Below, one piece after another: positions 1 to 7,724 of a stretch of DNA of 64,000 bases. A program made the translations under genes and the position numbers. Origin of the DNA: JACJXW01 sp964418125 (lineage in GTDB: Bacteria > Bacteroidota > Bacteroidia > Chitinophagales > Saprospiraceae); the NCBI GenBank assembly GCA_964418125.1, contig CAYQKY010000001.1:124001-188000 (forward strand), in the 5' to 3' direction. The notes below the pieces were generated by a model. The model searched no databases. It had not been told where the DNA came from and saw nothing but the letters and a program-made list of their open reading frames with translations. The stretch's first letter is position 1. Every line of letters starts with the position of its first letter.

Positions 1-1065
1 TGGGCGTACGAAGGCCTGGGCGAAGGCTACTCCTCCCCGGTGGTGGCCAACGGCATGATCTACGTTACGGGCATGGAAGGGGAAACCGGCTATGTATATG
101 CCCTCAGTGAGGCCGGCAAACTGCTCTGGAAAGCGCCCTACGGCCCGGAATTCGCCAGCAGCTATCCGGGGGCGCGTTCCTCGCCCACCGTTGCCGGCGA
201 CCTGCTGTACATGCTCTCCGGCCAGGGCCGGCTGGTGTGTATGATCGCGGAAGATGGGACCATAAAATGGAGCAAGGACCTGTTCCGCGATTTCGACGGA
301 CGGAATATCAAATGGGGCGTTACCGAAACCGTCGTGGTGGATGGCGAAAAAGTGTTCTGCACCCCCGGTGGAAATAAAAACAACGTCATCGCCCTGAACC
401 GCTATACCGGAGAACTCATCTGGTCCTCTCCCGGCAAGGGCGAACTTTCCGCCTACTGCACGCCCCTGCTGATCAACCTGCCCGGCAGGAAACTGCTGGT
501 GACAATGACCTCTGATCACATACTGGGCATGGATGCAGCCAACGGCAAGCTGCTCTGGTCTCACCCGCAAAGCAACCAATACTCCGTACACGCCAATACG
601 CCCCTCTACTACGACGGAGCCGTTTTCTGCTTCAGCGGCTACAGCAAAGGAGGCGTAAAACTACGGCTCAGTGAAGATGGAAGTTCCATCACCAAAGAAT
701 GGTTCTGCAGCACCATGAACAGCCGCATCGGCGGAGCGGTGCTTGTCGACGGGAACATCTACGGGTCCGGCGACTCCGACCGGGAATGGCAGTGCATCGA
801 CTGGGAAACCGGCCAACAAAAATACACCACTAAAGAGATAGGAAACGGCATCCCCATCTATGCCGACGGCATGCTGTACTGGTACAGCCAGCGGGGCGAA
901 CTGGCCCTGGTAAAACCCGGCCCGGGCGGGTTCCAGGTGGCCGGCACAACGAAGGTCGACCATGGCAGCGGCCAACACTGGGCACACCCGGTGATCCACA
1001 ACAAGCGCCTGTTCGTCCGCCACGGCAATACGCTGATCGCTTATACGATCGGTGAGGACCTGTAG
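1..1065 (+). CDS. PQQ-like beta-propeller protein, 5' end outside window
   Basis: The reading frame is open to the first base of the window, so the start codon and any signal peptide lie upstream; 354 residues are visible. The sequence shows repeated propeller blades of the PQQ/BamB type, each with a Gly-x-Leu-x-Trp strand such as GKLLWKAPY, GELIWSSPG and GKLLWSHPQ. Such propellers are mostly binding or scaffold domains; some are quinoprotein enzymes. I see no cytochrome c motif or obvious PQQ-enzyme active site, so catalysis is not claimed. It is the first of four such propellers in this + strand cluster and ends 137 bp before the next one. Family call is firm, role unknown. Confidence 0.85.
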   Translation, partial: WAYEGLGEGYSSPVVANGMIYVTGMEGETGYVYALSEAGKLLWKAPYGPEFASSYPGARSSPTVAGDLLYMLSGQGRLVCMIAEDGTIKWSKDLFRDFDGRNIKWGVTETVVVDGEKVFCTPGGNKNNVIALNRYTGELIWSSPGKGELSAYCTPLLINLPGRKLLVTMTSDHILGMDAANGKLLWSHPQSNQYSVHANTPLYYDGAVFCFSGYSKGGVKLRLSEDGSSITKEWFCSTMNSRIGGAVLVDGNIYGSGDSDREWQCIDWETGQQKYTTKEIGNGIPIYADGMLYWYSQRGELALVKPGPGGFQVAGTTKVDHGSGQHWAHPVIHNKRLFVRHGNTLIAYTIGEDL

Positions 1066-1202
1066 CGCCGTTGTTTGTTGCTGGTTGTTGGCAACCCGGT
1101 GAGTTCCAGACAACAAACAACAAACAACCAACAACAGGCAACCAACAACAAACAACCAACAACAAACAAACAACAGGCAACCATCACACTATCGCCTGAC
1201 AA
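1066..1202. repeat. AAC-rich simple repeat spacer with inverted copies
   Basis: Directly after the stop codon is a GTTGTTTGTTG-type stretch (about 1071-1092), followed by many copies of CAACAAACAAC and CAACAGGCAACC (about 1110-1184). The two halves are complementary and could fold into a long hairpin in the transcript. A terminator or processing hairpin between two propeller genes is possible, but no clear U-tract follows. Confidence 0.7.
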
Positions 1203-2627
1203 ATGTATCTCGGAAATAAATACAACCTCCTGCTGCTGGCCCCTCTGCTGGGGGCCATCGCCGTGCTCATCTGGTGGCTGGCCAATGACCCTTCCCGCAA
1301 TTTCGAACTGAATGTGCCCGGAATGGATAACCGGCCCGATTCCAGCAGCACAATGGAGGAGGTGGCGATCGGAGAACACTTCCAGCGCTTTGCCAATGAA
1401 TTTACGCCTCTGCCCGAAAGCTGGCCCCGCTTCCGGGGCGCCGGCCTTGAGAACATCAGCCGGTCCCCCATCCGGCTCCTCGGCAAATTCGGGCCTTCCG
1501 GGCCGAAGGTAATGTGGACGAAAGAACTGGGGGAAGGCCATGCCGGAGCCGCCATCTACCAGGGTGAGGTTTACGTGCTGGACTACGACGAGGAAGCCCG
1601 CGCCGATATGCTGCGCTGCTTCGAACTCAAAACCGGCAAAGAGCTGTGGCGCAGGTGGCACAACATCAACCTGAAACGTAACCACGGCCTGTCCAGGACC
1701 ATTCCGGCAGTCACCGAAAAATACATCCTGGCTATCGGTCCCGCCGGACATACCATGTGCCTGGGCCGGGCCAGCGGCGGCCTGCTCTGGGGGCTGGACA
1801 TCAGCCGGGAGTACGGGTCGGAGATTCCCTTCTGGTATACCGGCCAATGCCCCCTGATCGACGGGGAGGAGGCCATCATCGCCACCGGAGGGAAGGCCCT
1901 GCTGATCGGGGTCGACTGCGCCAGCGGGGAAGTGCTCTGGGAAACTCCCAACGACAAGGGATGGAAAATGTCGCACTCTTCGGTGATGCCCTTCGAGTTT
2001 GAGGGTGTGAAAATGTACGTGTATAGCGCCGTAGGAGGCGTCGCGGGTATAGCGGCCGACGGCCCCGAAAAGGGAAAGTTGCTTTGGGAGGCCAGCGAAT
2101 GGAACCACCCCGTAGTCGCCCCTTCTCCCGTCTGCCTGCCCGATGGCAAGATTTTCCTTTCTGCGGGCTATGGAGCGGGCAGCATGCTCTTGCAGCTGGC
2201 GAAAACCGGCGCCGGTTTCCAGGTGGAGATCCTCGCCGAATATGCCCCGAAAGAAGGGCTTTCCAGCGAACAGCAAACGCCCATCTACTACGACGGATAC
2301 CTGTACGGCATCCTGCCCAAAGACGCCGGGGCGCTGCGCAATGAACTGGTGTGCGTCCATCCGGATAATGTCCAGCAGGTTGTCTGGTCCAGTGGGAAGG
2401 CCAATCGTTTCGGGCTGGGCCCCTATATGATCGCCGATGATAAACTCTACATCCTGGATGACCACGCGACCCTGACTATTGTGAAGCCAAACAAAACCGG
2501 ATACGAACAACTCGATCAGGTACAACTTTTCGAGGGCTTCGACGCCTGGGCGCCTTTTGCCCTGGCCGACGGATTTATGATCCTGAGGGACTCGAAGCAG
2601 ATGATGTGTATTGACTTACGGAAATGA
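1203..2627 (+). CDS. Membrane-anchored PQQ-like beta-propeller protein
   Basis: A protein of 474 residues. Residues about 8-24 form a hydrophobic stretch ending in IWWLA, which should act as a signal anchor and place the rest in the periplasm. Propeller blades start near residue 75 and show the usual strands, for example GKELWRRWH, GGLLWGLD, GEVLWETPN and GKLLWEASE. PQQ-like propellers of this kind (BamB fold) typically mediate protein contacts. It sits between another propeller gene and an NHL-repeat gene, with the next gene starting within 20 bp of its stop, so all three are probably co-transcribed. The start fits because the hydrophobic segment follows at once. Function beyond propeller is unknown. 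Confidence 0.85.
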   Translation: MYLGNKYNLLLLAPLLGAIAVLIWWLANDPSRNFELNVPGMDNRPDSSSTMEEVAIGEHFQRFANEFTPLPESWPRFRGAGLENISRSPIRLLGKFGPSGPKVMWTKELGEGHAGAAIYQGEVYVLDYDEEARADMLRCFELKTGKELWRRWHNINLKRNHGLSRTIPAVTEKYILAIGPAGHTMCLGRASGGLLWGLDISREYGSEIPFWYTGQCPLIDGEEAIIATGGKALLIGVDCASGEVLWETPNDKGWKMSHSSVMPFEFEGVKMYVYSAVGGVAGIAADGPEKGKLLWEASEWNHPVVAPSPVCLPDGKIFLSAGYGAGSMLLQLAKTGAGFQVEILAEYAPKEGLSSEQQTPIYYDGYLYGILPKDAGALRNELVCVHPDNVQQVVWSSGKANRFGLGPYMIADDKLYILDDHATLTIVKPNKTGYEQLDQVQLFEGFDAWAPFALADGFMILRDSKQMMCIDLRK

Positions 2628-2645
2628 GTGATTGAAGGAATGATC

Positions 2646-3620
2646 ATGAAAGGAAAAGGGCTTTATATTTTTCTGTCCGTACTGGCGGTGGCCATGGTGT
2701 CCATCATGGTAGCCGACTTCGATTTCGGTGGCGCCGAAAAGGGGAATGGTAACCCCTATGCCCTGGACATAGGGGAATTTAGATCGGTAGACCCGTCGCT
2801 GATCCATTACCGGGAAACCCGGAATGTCCGATTGGCGTGTGAACACCCTAAGGCGATCGCTTACGCCAACGGGCAATTGTATATCGGCGCCGACTCTTTT
2901 TTGCAGGTGATAACGCCGGAGGGCAGAGAACTGCTCCGCGTCGGGCTGCCTGCCTCTCCGGAGTGCCTGTATGCTGATGAAGACGGCCGTATTTTCGTAG
3001 GCTTTCGGTCCCATATCGAAGTGCTGAACAGAGCGGGAGGGCAAGTGGCCCGCTGGGAGGGCCTGGGCGAAAATTCTGTCCTCACCTCGATGGCCCTGAA
3101 AGATGGTATCCTCTTCGCCGCGGATGCCGGCCGGCGCCGCATCTCCCGGTTCTTGGCCGCCGACGGCCGGCTGCTCGGCCACTTCGAAGGGCAGACGGGG
3201 AAAGGAGCGTTCCAGGGGTTCGTGGTCTCCAGCCCTACCTTTGATGTTGCGGTGAATGCCGAGGGCGAACTGTGGGTTGTCAACCCCGGCAACCACCGCT
3301 TCGAGCAATACACCGCAGAAGGAGTATTGCGCACTTTCTGGGAAAACCACTCTCAGGATATCGACGGCTTTACCGGCTGCTGCAACCCCGCCCACCTGGC
3401 CTTCCTGCCGGATGGGTCGTTCGTGACCAGCGAAAAAAGGATCGTCCGCATCAAAATGCACCGCCCTTCCGGTGAACTGAATGGGGTGGTGGCGCCCCCG
3501 GAAAAGTTTGAAGAGAACGGAAAGGCGCCCGATATCGCCGTTTCGCCGGAAGGTATCATCTACGCCCTGGACCTGGACCGGCGAATGGTCCGCGTCTTTG
3601 AGAAAAAAGAAAATCTATGA
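2646..3620 (+). CDS. Signal-anchored NHL/SMP-30-like propeller protein
   Basis: The preferred ATG at 2646 has an AAGGA Shine-Dalgarno six bases upstream; ATG 2640 and GTG 2628 are in-frame alternatives. The product has 324 residues and starts with Lys-rich residues and a hydrophobic segment (YIFLSVLAVAMVSIMVA), so it should be exported or membrane-anchored. The body has NHL-like blades of the form 'DIAVSPEGIIYALD', as in six-bladed propellers of the NHL/SMP-30 type. Its stop overlaps the next start by 4 bp (ATGA), implying translational coupling to the Tat-type small protein. Substrate or partner is unknown. Confidence 0.75.
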   Translation: MKGKGLYIFLSVLAVAMVSIMVADFDFGGAEKGNGNPYALDIGEFRSVDPSLIHYRETRNVRLACEHPKAIAYANGQLYIGADSFLQVITPEGRELLRVGLPASPECLYADEDGRIFVGFRSHIEVLNRAGGQVARWEGLGENSVLTSMALKDGILFAADAGRRRISRFLAADGRLLGHFEGQTGKGAFQGFVVSSPTFDVAVNAEGELWVVNPGNHRFEQYTAEGVLRTFWENHSQDIDGFTGCCNPAHLAFLPDGSFVTSEKRIVRIKMHRPSGELNGVVAPPEKFEENGKAPDIAVSPEGIIYALDLDRRMVRVFEKKENL

Positions 3621-3847
3621 ACCGGAGGAATTTTTTTGAACATACGGGAAGGTGGTTTTCCGGAACCCTGCTGGCCTTGCTGGGCGGATACCTTGCCCTG
3701 GAAAGGGGCGTAAGCCCTCCGGCTTCCTGCGAGGAAAATTCCTTCTGCGGGCAGTGCCGGAAGATCAGCGGTTGTCAAAAAACACAAGCGCTGCAATACC
3801 GGCGCTCTCCGGAGCGCACCAAAAACCGGACCGATGGAAAAAGATAA
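3617..3847 (+). CDS. Small Tat-signal protein with four-cysteine motif
   Basis: A 76-residue product starting with a twin-arginine motif (NRRNFF) and a hydrophobic stretch (LLALLGGYLAL), consistent with Tat export. Four cysteines follow at residues 38, 44, 47 and 53 (C-x5-C-x2-C-x5-C), a spacing that could hold one iron-sulfur cluster; Tat export would fit a folded cofactor protein. It overlaps the upstream gene by 4 bp and the downstream polyferredoxin by 14 bp, so it belongs to the redox operon. I do not recognise the family. Start choice is set by the overlap and the Tat motif. The charged C-terminal tail may be poorly conserved. Confidence 0.65.
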   Translation: MNRRNFFEHTGRWFSGTLLALLGGYLALERGVSPPASCEENSFCGQCRKISGCQKTQALQYRRSPERTKNRTDGKR

Positions 3848-4409
3848 AACATACAACCGGCGGGATTTCCTCGAGAGCGGCATGCGGCTGGGCCTCGCCC
3901 TGGCGGTGGGCGCCGCCGGAGGCCTGGCCATCGGCAAGGCCACGGCCGGGGAGTGGGTGTGGCAGATCGACCCCTTCGCCTGTACGCAGTGCGGCCGCTG
4001 TGCGGACGAGTGTGTTTTGTCCCCTTCGGCAGTCAAATGCGTGCATGCGTTCGACCTGTGCGGGTACTGCGACCTGTGCGGGGGCTACCTCATACCGGGG
4101 TCCAATGAGATCAGCACCGCCGCGGAAAACCAGTTGTGTCCCACATCGGCCATACAGCGGAAATACATCGAGGACCCCTATTTCGAATACGTCATTGACG
4201 AGGATCTGTGCATCGGTTGCGCCAAGTGCGTAAAGGGTTGCGCCTCTTTCGGGAACGGTTCTTTGCACCTGCAGATCAAACACGATCTGTGTAAAAACTG
4301 CAACGAATGCGCCATAGCCCGGCTCTGCCCTTCCGATGCCATAAAACGGGTGCCGGCCAGTGAGCCGTACCTGGTCAAGGGAGGCTTTTTAGAACCTGCT
4401 CCCGGGTGA
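3834..4409 (+). CDS. Tat-signal polyferredoxin (multi-[4Fe-4S] protein)
   Basis: A 191-residue protein. The leader has a twin-arginine motif (NRRDFL) followed by a hydrophobic, Ala/Gly-rich stretch, so it should be exported folded by Tat. It has 17 cysteines in ferredoxin patterns: CTQCGRCADEC near residue 46, a CGYCDLC group, LCIGCAKCVKGC near residue 127 and LCKNCNEC with a later LCPSDAI. Up to four [4Fe-4S] clusters are plausible. This resembles NapG/NrfC-type periplasmic electron carriers. Directly downstream is a NapH/NosR-like membrane polyferredoxin, its expected redox partner. The terminal enzyme it would serve is not in the window. Confidence 0.85.
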   Translation: MEKDKTYNRRDFLESGMRLGLALAVGAAGGLAIGKATAGEWVWQIDPFACTQCGRCADECVLSPSAVKCVHAFDLCGYCDLCGGYLIPGSNEISTAAENQLCPTSAIQRKYIEDPYFEYVIDEDLCIGCAKCVKGCASFGNGSLHLQIKHDLCKNCNECAIARLCPSDAIKRVPASEPYLVKGGFLEPAPG

Positions 4410-4492
4410 AGAGAACGTTGGCTTTTCGCGGTTGGCGGCTGGCAATTGGCGGGTGCTGGCAAAAGAAGAGCTGAGGAAAAAAATCAGGATAA

Positions 4493-5767
4493 ATGCGAAA
4501 GCGGGTAAGAGCAAGTCTGGCTTTTTTATTGTCCTTCACAGGAGGGGCGGGCTATGCCCAGCAGCGGTTCCCCCGCCCTGAGTTCGAGTCGGGCTATGTG
4601 CAACCGGAACCCGAACTGCCCGATCCCAGGGCGGTGCCGCTGGAGTACCTCGACGTCTTCGTTCTCATTCTTGTATTACTACTGGCCTCGTGGTTTATCT
4701 ATAGGAAGAGGTCCCGCAAAGGCATACTCTGGCTGGGCGTTTTTTCCCTGGCGTATTTCGGTTTCTACCGCCTGGGTTGCATCTGTGCCATCGGGGCGAT
4801 ACAGAATGTCTCTCTGGCCCTGTTCAACCCGGGGTATGCCATCCCTTTCACCGCCCTGGCCTTTTTCCTCATCCCGCTGATCTTCACCTTATTCCACGGC
4901 CGCACCTTCTGTGCCGCCGCCTGCCCGCTCGGGGTGGTTCAGGACCTCCTGGTGGCCCGGCCCGTTTCGCTTTCGCCGGGAGTAAGCAAGGCCCTGGGGC
5001 TCATCCCTTACCTGTATCTGGGGCTGGCGGTGTTGTACGCGGCGACGGGCACGGAATTTATCATTTGCCGCTATGACCCTTATGTGGGGTTGTTCCGGCT
5101 CGACGCCAGCTTTGTCATGATCATTCTGGGTGTCGGCTTCCTGCTGCTGGGCTTGTTTGTCGCCCGGCCTTACTGCCGCTTCCTCTGCCCCTATGGGGTC
5201 CTGCTGGGCTGGATGTCCGGGTTTTCCAAAAGGCACCTCAGCATCACCCCGGCGGAATGCATCGACTGCAAGCTGTGCGCCAGATCCTGCCCCTTCGATG
5301 TCATTGAAAAGCCGACCAACGGCCAGGCGGTGGCAGCAAAGGAGAGCAACGTCCGGCGTTTCCTCCTATACGCACTGCTCCTTCCGGTTTTCCTTATCGG
5401 CGGCGGCTTCCTGGGCGGCAAGGCCCACCTTTTGCTCTCCGGCGCTCATCCCGATGTGCGCCTGGCGGAGGTGCTGGCCTCTCGTCCCGAGGTGAAGAAC
5501 GACCCCGACAATATCGATGTGCAGACATTTCTGGCTTCCGGCGAAACGATGGAGGCTCTGACGGAAAAAGCGAGAGAAGCCAGGCAAAAGTTTTACTACG
5601 GGTCCATGGCCCTGGGCGCATTCATGGGCCTGGCAGTAGGCCTGATGCTCATCAGGCTGGTGATCTTCCGGGAGAGGGCCGATTATGAACCGAACAAGAG
5701 CCGGTGCTTCAGCTGCGGCCGTTGTATGGATTATTGTCCGGTAGGAAAAGAACTTAAGCAGTCATGA
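4493..5767 (+). CDS. NapH/NosR-type membrane polyferredoxin
   Basis: A 424-residue integral membrane protein with a signal-like N-terminus (cleavage possible after AGYAQ) and about six further hydrophobic segments. It has the cysteine motifs of the NapH/NosR/PceC family: FCAAACPLG and FLCPYGVLLG, each beside a membrane segment, then a classical ferredoxin motif CIDCKLCARSCP, and a final CFSCGRCMDYCP near the C-terminus. Family members pass electrons between the quinone pool or cytoplasm and periplasmic iron-sulfur proteins. Here it follows a Tat-exported polyferredoxin, and its stop overlaps the next propeller gene by 4 bp. No NosR FMN domain is seen. I infer it is the membrane step of the cluster's electron chain. 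Confidence 0.85.
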   Translation: MRKRVRASLAFLLSFTGGAGYAQQRFPRPEFESGYVQPEPELPDPRAVPLEYLDVFVLILVLLLASWFIYRKRSRKGILWLGVFSLAYFGFYRLGCICAIGAIQNVSLALFNPGYAIPFTALAFFLIPLIFTLFHGRTFCAAACPLGVVQDLLVARPVSLSPGVSKALGLIPYLYLGLAVLYAATGTEFIICRYDPYVGLFRLDASFVMIILGVGFLLLGLFVARPYCRFLCPYGVLLGWMSGFSKRHLSITPAECIDCKLCARSCPFDVIEKPTNGQAVAAKESNVRRFLLYALLLPVFLIGGGFLGGKAHLLLSGAHPDVRLAEVLASRPEVKNDPDNIDVQTFLASGETMEALTEKAREARQKFYYGSMALGAFMGLAVGLMLIRLVIFRERADYEPNKSRCFSCGRCMDYCPVGKELKQS

Positions 5768-7596
5768 ATAAGGACCAGAAAATAAAGCTTTTTTCCAAAC
5801 TGGCTGCCGGCGCTGCCGCTGCAGGGGCCTTCATTGCCCTGCTGCTGCTGCTCAACTACCTGCAGATCAGCCGGGCAGGCCCCCTGGAAAGCGCCGCCAT
5901 GGAAGCTCTGCTGGAACGCCTCGAAGAAGAACCCAATAACGAAGATCTGAAAGCAGAGATCCGCAACCTGGACCTGCTCGCCCGCAAGGCCTTCTTCAAC
6001 AACCAGTGGCAAATAAATACCGGCGCGATACTGCTGCTGATCAGCACCATCGTTTTCGGCTTTTCCCTGAATATGCTGAACAGCCTGAAGTCAAAGATCG
6101 AGGCGCCGGAGGAGGAGGATGGGAATGAATTTCTGGCCGGAAAGCTTTCGCAGCGCGGAATCCTGATCGCAGGGGGCGCCCTTGCCCTCCTGGCGCTGGG
6201 GGCTTCTTTTTTCACCCGGGATCATCTTCAAAGTTTCAACAGCGAAAAGGAGGCTGCCCCGGCAATGCCGGAAGAAGATATCGAGGTCATAGATGTAGCC
6301 GCCGCCCATGCCGGCAGCCCGCCGGCGGCAATGGACACGCTTTCCGGGGCGGTTGAAGAAAACGCCCTTCTCGATACGGCCACCGCGGCCTCCCTCCTCC
6401 CGGAAGCGGAAGCTACAACACCTGCCATCAGCTATCCGGGAGCCGCCGGCGTCTTTCAACAGCACGGTTCCTTCCGGGGCCCGTTTGGCAATGGCGTCTC
6501 CATTCACAAGAACCTGCCTACGGACTGGGATGGGGCGGCCGGGCAGAATATCTTGTGGAAAGCCCCCCTCCCCGGCACGGGCAACAATTCGCCCGTCATC
6601 TGGGGCGACAGGCTGTATCTTGCCGCCGCCAGCAAGGGCAAACAACTCGTTCTGTGCTACAACCGGCACTCCGGGGCCCTGCTTTGGCAAAAGTCCGTAG
6701 AGGGCGTCACCGGTTCACCGCCCGCTCCGCCCAAAACAACCGACGACACGGGCTTGTCCGCGCCCACCCTAACTACCGACGGCATAAGGGTTTACGCCAT
6801 TTTCGCCACCGGCGATGCCGCCGCCCTGAACCTGTCCGGTGAAGTGGCATGGGCCCGCAACCTGGGCCTGCCCGACAACCACTACGGCCATTCTTCCTCC
6901 CTCCAAACCTGGCAGGGAAAACTGTTCGTCCAGTACGACACCAACAAGGGCGGTAAGGTGATGGCGCTGGATTGCGCCTCCGGAGCGACACTTTGGGAAA
7001 CGAAGCGCAATGTGAAAATATCCTGGGCGTCTCCCATCCTGGCCCCTATCGGCGGGAAATACCAGCTGATCCTGTCCGCCGACCCGCTGGTGGCGGGCTA
7101 CGACACCGAAACCGGCAAGGAACTGTGGAGCGTCGATTGTATGATGGGTGAAGTGGGCCCTTCCCCGGCCTTCAGCAACGGACTGGTATTTGCCGCCAAT
7201 GAATACGCCCGCCTGGTGGCCATCCGCCCCGAGGGAAAAGGTACGATCGTTTGGGAACAGAATGAGTACCTGCCCGAAGTGGCCAGCCCGGTGGCGGCCG
7301 ACGGGCTGCTGCACATCGCTACCAGCTACGGCGTACTGGCCTGCTACAATACCGGCAACGGAGAAAAATACTGGGAACACGAATGCGATGCGGGTTTCTA
7401 CGCTTCACCCCTGATCGCCGACGGTAAAGTGTACGCCCTCGACCGGGAAGGAGTAATGCACATCTTCCGCCACGATAAGGAAAAGCAACTGATAAACGAA
7501 CCGGCACTGGGAGAAAAAACGGTTACTACCCCGGCTTTCGCTAATAGCAGGGTGTACCTGCGGGGGGAGAAACACTTGTATTGTATAGGACGGTAA
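5764..7596 (+). CDS. PQQ-like beta-propeller with N-terminal membrane domain
   Basis: A 610-residue protein that begins inside the previous stop (ATGA overlap), implying coupled translation with the membrane polyferredoxin. The first 150 residues contain three hydrophobic segments (about 11-35, 79-101 and 130-147), so it is anchored in the inner membrane. An acidic, Ala-rich linker leads to a C-terminal propeller (about 220-610) with blades such as GALLWQKSV, GATLWETKR and GKELWSVD. Fusion of a membrane domain to a PQQ-like propeller next to a NapH-like protein suggests a scaffold or electron-accepting role at the membrane surface, but this is inference. No haem motif is present. Confidence 0.8.
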   Translation: MNKDQKIKLFSKLAAGAAAAGAFIALLLLLNYLQISRAGPLESAAMEALLERLEEEPNNEDLKAEIRNLDLLARKAFFNNQWQINTGAILLLISTIVFGFSLNMLNSLKSKIEAPEEEDGNEFLAGKLSQRGILIAGGALALLALGASFFTRDHLQSFNSEKEAAPAMPEEDIEVIDVAAAHAGSPPAAMDTLSGAVEENALLDTATAASLLPEAEATTPAISYPGAAGVFQQHGSFRGPFGNGVSIHKNLPTDWDGAAGQNILWKAPLPGTGNNSPVIWGDRLYLAAASKGKQLVLCYNRHSGALLWQKSVEGVTGSPPAPPKTTDDTGLSAPTLTTDGIRVYAIFATGDAAALNLSGEVAWARNLGLPDNHYGHSSSLQTWQGKLFVQYDTNKGGKVMALDCASGATLWETKRNVKISWASPILAPIGGKYQLILSADPLVAGYDTETGKELWSVDCMMGEVGPSPAFSNGLVFAANEYARLVAIRPEGKGTIVWEQNEYLPEVASPVAADGLLHIATSYGVLACYNTGNGEKYWEHECDAGFYASPLIADGKVYALDREGVMHIFRHDKEKQLINEPALGEKTVTTPAFANSRVYLRGEKHLYCIGR

Positions 7597-7724
7597 GACG
7601 GGGGGCGGTGTACGGTGTACGGGGGGCGGTGTACGATAGGGCAATAGACGGGGGACAGTATAGAGGTTAACAATATATCAATAGCAATATGGCAATATAA
7701 CAATTCATCCTTCAGGAAATTATC
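7597..7724. repeat. Spacer with GGTGTACGG direct repeats and CAATATA motifs
   Basis: Just after the stop codon the block ACGGGGGGCGGTGTACG occurs twice (about 7600-7636). Further on are short AT-rich units (CAATATATCAATAGCAATATGG). Similar CAATATA units occur at about 15208-15240 and 35745-35775. Function is not evident. Confidence 0.55.

Noticed and set aside
1071..1184. CRISPR-like repeat array
   Set aside because: Units are short, overlapping and without spacers; it is a simple-sequence repeat.
1041..2525. Antisense open frame opposite the second propeller gene
   Set aside because: Shadow of a clear propeller protein; no domain or signal.
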